Shown here: positions 60,377 through 64,000 of the stretch, piece after piece
Position numbering within the stretch: the stretch's first letter is position 1
Layout: each line of letters opens with the position of its first letter
Source: Psychrosphaera haliotis
GTDB taxonomy: Bacteria > Pseudomonadota > Gammaproteobacteria > Enterobacterales > Alteromonadaceae
Assembly (NCBI RefSeq): GCF_009728465.1
Contig: NZ_WOCD01000005.1
Span: 868,001-932,000 of the forward strand
Direction: 5' to 3'
DNA length: 64,000 nucleotides
Translations under genes and position numbers: made by a program
Notes under the pieces: model-generated
What the model saw: only the letters and a program-made list of their open reading frames with translations
What the model was told of the DNA's origin: nothing
Database searches by the model: none

Positions 60377-62313
60377 AGGGTTCGTCCTTCAAAAGTGAAA
60401 TTTAGGTTAGAGCTATTGCGTACTATGTTCCAAGAAGATAGGGTCTCTATATGACTAGAATCAAAATAGATTGGTTTACCCTCTCTATATGGGCTGCATC
60501 CGTTGCTGCAAATTATTGAGTTAAAGTCTATATAGTTAACGTTCTCGGTGTTGTTTGCGAACGTTGCTAACTGTTTGTTAATGTCATCAATTTCTGCTTT
60601 GTTAGATTGTTGAACATTAAGGCAGTTTTTAAAGGGATATATGATTGTTTTCGACAAACAATGGCGATCAAACTTTTTGAAAACAGGGGCCTTACCAACA
60701 ATAATTACTTTTTTTTCAGCCTTATTTAGTTCCAACACCATACTTTCAAAGTGCCTCATAAAATCACTGTCTAACTGTTGATAATGATTGTACGCAGCAG
60801 AGACAATGATTGTGTTGTATTGCGCTAACTTAGTTTTCACTAGCCTAATTGAACTTGCACAGTCGTCATAGCGATTAACTTTAACAAAACTTTTTACATC
60901 GGCAAAAATGGGCGGGCAAGCAGCGTGGGATACGTTTCTAAATGACCAGCCTTGCTCTTTTGCGATAGTTCCGAAGATTCCTATGTAATGAGCTGCGTTA
61001 GAATCTCCCCATAACAAAACGTCAGTTTCTTTACTGTCACCAATAATACAATCACTGTTGTTAAAGTGCTTTTCTTCTAACCGCCAGTACTGACAAATAT
61101 AATCATACTTGTTGGTGGTTACGGCATGGTTTCTTTTGCTCGCTAACTCAGTAGCGTAGGTATCGTTTAGTATCCGTAAACCGAATCCTTCAGTTTTAAT
61201 TACAGCAAAGGCTATAGTGACAATAATTATGGAAGGCAATATAAATTGTTTAAATGCTAAATTGTTAAATGTGCCGCTTGAGTATCTAAATCGTTCTTCT
61301 ATAAATTTCCAGTTGATAAATGCCAATAACAAAATGGTAAAAAATAAAACAATTGAAGCAAATACAGATGGCTCACCGTAACCATATCGATAAAAGGCCA
61401 ATAGAGGCCAATGAATAAGGTAAGCAGAATAGGAAACTTTACCTAACCAAAGCACCGGCTTTATGGTGAGGAATTTATGCGTAAATGAGGTTTGGTTAAA
61501 GCCAGACCAAATAAATAAAGCTGCAAAACTTGTAGGTACTAGGTATAGCCAACCGGGAAATATATCACTTGAAGAAATAAATACACATGAAGCAACTATT
61601 CCAAATACAGACAACAATAACAATGGAGTGTTTTTAGTTGGCTTTTTGATCATATTAAAATGCAGCAATGCAGCCAGTAAGGCACCCACGAGCAGTTCAC
61701 CCGCTCTGGTTGGAAGCATATAATATACAAAAGAGTGATGTTCGCTTATTAGGGTTTGAGCAATACCGGCTGAAATAAGTATTGTGACTAATATGACGAT
61801 GCTGAATAAAAACTTGCTTAACCGAGGTAATAGAATTAAAACAACTAGCGGCCAAAAAAAATAAAACTGCTCCTCTACTCCTAGGGACCAATAGTGTAAT
61901 AGCGGTGTGGTATAGCTACTGGCAGCAAAATAACTAGTATCTTGGAATTTCCAGAAATACACATTGGGCAATGATATTGCAGACCAAATACCAGACTCAG
62001 CTACTTTAATTGCATCTTCTGGTAAGTAAATAAACTGCGCTATTACTATAGTAAATAAAATAACTGATAATGCCGCGGGTAAAATTCGTTTAATACGACG
62101 GGCGTAGAACTCTTTTATTGAAAAAGTATTGTTTGAAACAGACTTAAATAGTTGACTCGATATTAAATAACCTGAAATAACGAAAAAAATATCAACGCCA
62201 ATAAACCCGCCAGGTAAATAGCTGTGGTTAATATGAAATAAAATAACCGTGAAAACAGCTATGGCACGTAACGAGTCTATATGGGAGTAATAAGTCCTTT
62301 TATCCTTTTCCAT
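60373..62313 (-). CDS. Acyltransferase 3 with C-terminal SGNH domain (OafA type)
   Basis: 646 residues. Residues 1-370 are the acyltransferase-3 membrane domain (HIDSLRAIAVFTVILFHINHSYLPGGFIGVDIFFVISGYLI, conserved His in FHINHS). The C-terminal about 250 residues form a periplasmic SGNH hydrolase-like domain with the Ser motif VLLWGDSNAAHYIG and the Asp-x-x-His motif FDSSHIET near the end. OafA-type proteins O-acetylate O-antigen or exopolysaccharide. It overlaps the 3' acyltransferase gene by 4 bases and follows the amidotransferase gene by 1 base. Confidence 0.92.
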   Translation of the reverse strand: MEKDKRTYYSHIDSLRAIAVFTVILFHINHSYLPGGFIGVDIFFVISGYLISSQLFKSVSNNTFSIKEFYARRIKRILPAALSVILFTIVIAQFIYLPEDAIKVAESGIWSAISLPNVYFWKFQDTSYFAASSYTTPLLHYWSLGVEEQFYFFWPLVVLILLPRLSKFLFSIVILVTILISAGIAQTLISEHHSFVYYMLPTRAGELLVGALLAALLHFNMIKKPTKNTPLLLLSVFGIVASCVFISSSDIFPGWLYLVPTSFAALFIWSGFNQTSFTHKFLTIKPVLWLGKVSYSAYLIHWPLLAFYRYGYGEPSVFASIVLFFTILLLAFINWKFIEERFRYSSGTFNNLAFKQFILPSIIIVTIAFAVIKTEGFGLRILNDTYATELASKRNHAVTTNKYDYICQYWRLEEKHFNNSDCIIGDSKETDVLLWGDSNAAHYIGIFGTIAKEQGWSFRNVSHAACPPIFADVKSFVKVNRYDDCASSIRLVKTKLAQYNTIIVSAAYNHYQQLDSDFMRHFESMVLELNKAEKKVIIVGKAPVFKKFDRHCLSKTIIYPFKNCLNVQQSNKAEIDDINKQLATFANNTENVNYIDFNSIICSNGCSPYREGKPIYFDSSHIETLSSWNIVRNSSNLNFTFEGRTL

Positions 62314-62314
62314 C

Positions 62315-64000
62315 TTAACTATTCTTCCTAAGCCATTCTTCTAGCACCACTAATTGCCACAATGTTTTATGGTGGTCATATTTATTAGCGTTGTGCTCTG
62401 TGATCAGCTGTTGAATTCGCTCCACTTTAAAGAACTGGTGCAGCTTTGTATTGTCAGACAACAATAAGTCCTTGGCGTAGTCCTTTAGTTCGTTTTGGAA
62501 CATCAATTTAAGTGGTGTTGGAAAGCCCATTTTCTTTCGATAAATGATTTCATTTGGCAGTATGCCTTCCATCATTTTCTTAAGTGGGTATTTACCTTCA
62601 CCTTTTTTGATTTTGTGCTTAGACGGTATTTGCGCGGCAAACTCAACTAATCGGTAATCTAAGAAGGGAACTCGTAATTCAACAGATGTTGCCATGCTCA
62701 TGCGGTCGGCTTTAATTAACAAGTCATCTACTAGCCAGGTTTTTGTATCGAAGTAGAGCATTTTGTTGAGCTGGTCTTGGCCTTCCATGTTTTTAAACAA
62801 TTGTTTTGAGAATTGGCCATGAGACGTGCGCTCTTTGGCGCTATCTAATTCCTGTTTAAAGTCTTGTCTATACAAGGCTTCTTTTGAGGCGTCAGGATAC
62901 GTAGACATGCCTTTATAACGTTGTTCAATAGGTTGTGTTGCCATGTTTAGGTATTTAGATACCTTGTGGCTTTTACCCAGCACTTTGTTAGAAATACCCG
63001 CAAAAAACTCACTACCTGTTTGACCAACAACACCACGATATTTTTCCAATACGTTCATGTATTGGTATAAATCATATCCTGCAAATATTTCGTCTGAACC
63101 TTCACCTGATAACGCCACCGTTACTTTTTCTTTTGCGAGTTTAGAGACAAAAAACAGAGAAATAGCAGCGGCTTCGGTCACGGGCTCATCCATTAGATGA
63201 ATGTACTCTGGAATAAAATCGGCAAATTGCTGAGGGGTAATTTTTAATTCGTGATGATCGGTACCAAACTTTTCAGACACCATTCGGGCATATTGAGTTT
63301 CATCAAAGTTTTTACCAAAGTCATAAGCAATAGAGAAGGTTTTTAACGGCTCTTTGACTTTGTCCGCAAGCAAACCAACAACTGCACTTGAGTCGATACC
63401 ACCGCTTAAGAATATGCCTAATGGAACGTCGCTTCGTAATCTAAGGTCAATAGCGCTCTCAAGTAAGCGTTTACTTTCGTTTAAATAGTAGTCAAAACCT
63501 TTGTCTTGCGTATTATCAAATTTAAGATCCCACCACTGAGTAATACTCATTTGTTTGTTTTTAACAATGGCGTAATGACCAGGCATTAAGCGTTTAATGC
63601 CTTGGTGTAAGGTGTTTTCACCTGGAATATAACCAAAGCTCATGTAGTCGTCGATTAACTCGATATTTAAGCCTGGTAATGCATCTAGACCTTTTAAAAT
63701 CGCTTTCGTTTCAGAAGCAAAAATCAACTCATCGTCATTGTGATAATAATAAACAGGCTTTATACCCACTCGGTCACGAGCTAAAAATAACTCTTGTGTT
63801 TGGTTATCCCAAATAGCGATAGCAAACATGCCATTAAATTTATGCAAACACTCAACACCGTATTCTACATAAGCTTGCAGAATAACTTCGGTATCGGTTC
63901 CGGTTTCAAAGGTATAGCCCTTTTCTTCCAGTTCAGCGCGAATTTCAATGTAGTTATACACTTCACCATTGTATGAAATAACAAAACGACCACTTTGTTC
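62315..64000 (-). CDS. Asparagine synthase-type amidotransferase, 5' end outside window
   Basis: The frame is open to the window edge (codons ...SGRFVISYNGEVYNYIEIR before the first Met-like start at 63961), so the N-terminal Cys-containing part of the glutaminase domain is missing; about 562 residues are present. The visible glutaminase domain has FNGMFAIAIWDNQTQELFLARDRVGIKPVYY. The synthetase domain has the PP-loop FLSGGIDSSAVVGLL (near 63400), VALSGEGSDEIFAGY and DRMSMATSVELRVPFLDYRL. Genes of this type in exosortase-linked loci (AsnB-like amidotransferase) are thought to amidate a sugar carboxyl group, such as a uronic acid; this would fit the ManNAcA pathway here. It is first of four co-directional genes. 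Confidence 0.88.
   Translation of the reverse strand, partial: EQSGRFVISYNGEVYNYIEIRAELEEKGYTFETGTDTEVILQAYVEYGVECLHKFNGMFAIAIWDNQTQELFLARDRVGIKPVYYYHNDDELIFASETKAILKGLDALPGLNIELIDDYMSFGYIPGENTLHQGIKRLMPGHYAIVKNKQMSITQWWDLKFDNTQDKGFDYYLNESKRLLESAIDLRLRSDVPLGIFLSGGIDSSAVVGLLADKVKEPLKTFSIAYDFGKNFDETQYARMVSEKFGTDHHELKITPQQFADFIPEYIHLMDEPVTEAAAISLFFVSKLAKEKVTVALSGEGSDEIFAGYDLYQYMNVLEKYRGVVGQTGSEFFAGISNKVLGKSHKVSKYLNMATQPIEQRYKGMSTYPDASKEALYRQDFKQELDSAKERTSHGQFSKQLFKNMEGQDQLNKMLYFDTKTWLVDDLLIKADRMSMATSVELRVPFLDYRLVEFAAQIPSKHKIKKGEGKYPLKKMMEGILPNEIIYRKKMGFPTPLKLMFQNELKDYAKDLLLSDNTKLHQFFKVERIQQLITEHNANKYDHHKTLWQLVVLEEWLRKNS

Overview
The window looks like a chromosomal segment of a marine, AT-rich gammaproteobacterium of the Alteromonadales (Colwelliaceae/Thalassotalea-like). 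The evidence is a full PEP-CTERM/exosortase (XrtA)-type accessory gene set, a rimK operon, Fur-controlled TonB uptake and thrombospondin type 3 surface proteins. I cannot name the species. No rRNA, tRNA, CRISPR or transposase was seen.

1-5.7 kb holds a 5'-cut FapA/DUF342 gene, a diacylglycerol-kinase-like lipid kinase, two tandem DUF481 outer-membrane-type proteins on the minus strand (the second frameshifted), and a BaiN/HI0933 flavoprotein. 5.7-15.4 kb is dominated by one 2619-residue secreted protein: choice-of-anchor L, GEVED, Ig-like repeats, about 1200 residues of Asp-rich TSP3 repeats, then an internal sorting-signal-like segment, a second signal-peptide-like helix and a beta-barrel. 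A DUF945 protein follows. 15.5-25.3 kb carries a cation/proton antiporter, a heptanucleotide repeat tract, ohr, a Fur-box iron-uptake module (TonB receptor, PepSY protein, lipoprotein), a Sel1 protein and a rimK-desuccinylase-retropepsin operon. 25.6-29.6 kb is an RND efflux adaptor and pump.

From 29.6 kb to the end the window is an exosortase-associated exopolysaccharide region. It has the XrtA-type ATPase, a small membrane protein/XRE regulator pair with a well-formed self-control promoter, and a tightly overlapping seven-gene minus-strand operon (38877 to 31638). That operon encodes a Tat-like secreted protein of unknown function, a PqqD-like protein, an HprK-related kinase, a nucleotidyltransferase, a trypsin-like protease, the histidine kinase PrsK and the sigma-54 activator PrsR. 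Divergent from it are the exosortase-associated acyltransferase and an FAD-linked oxidase. Next come a PEP-CTERM protein with a good sigma-54 promoter, the TPR lipoprotein PrsT, acetyltransferase/FemAB proteins, wecB-wecC (UDP-ManNAcA precursor), a beta-helix protein, a polysaccharide deacetylase, glycosyltransferases, two acyltransferase-3 proteins, a large surface lipoprotein and an asparagine synthetase-type amidotransferase. Together these suggest regulated synthesis and decoration of an extracellular polysaccharide plus secretion and sorting of PEP-CTERM proteins. The exosortase XrtA itself is not in the window.

Seven single-base frameshifts were located in six genes (DUF481 paralogue, TonB receptor, PepSY, RND pump twice, PrsT, glycosyltransferase). 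Most lie in short homopolymers, and each is repaired by one base, so uncorrected assembly indels are at least as likely as real gene decay.

The most interesting candidate system is the HprK-like kinase/PqqD/nucleotidyltransferase/secreted-substrate set fused into one operon with the PrsK-PrsR regulators.
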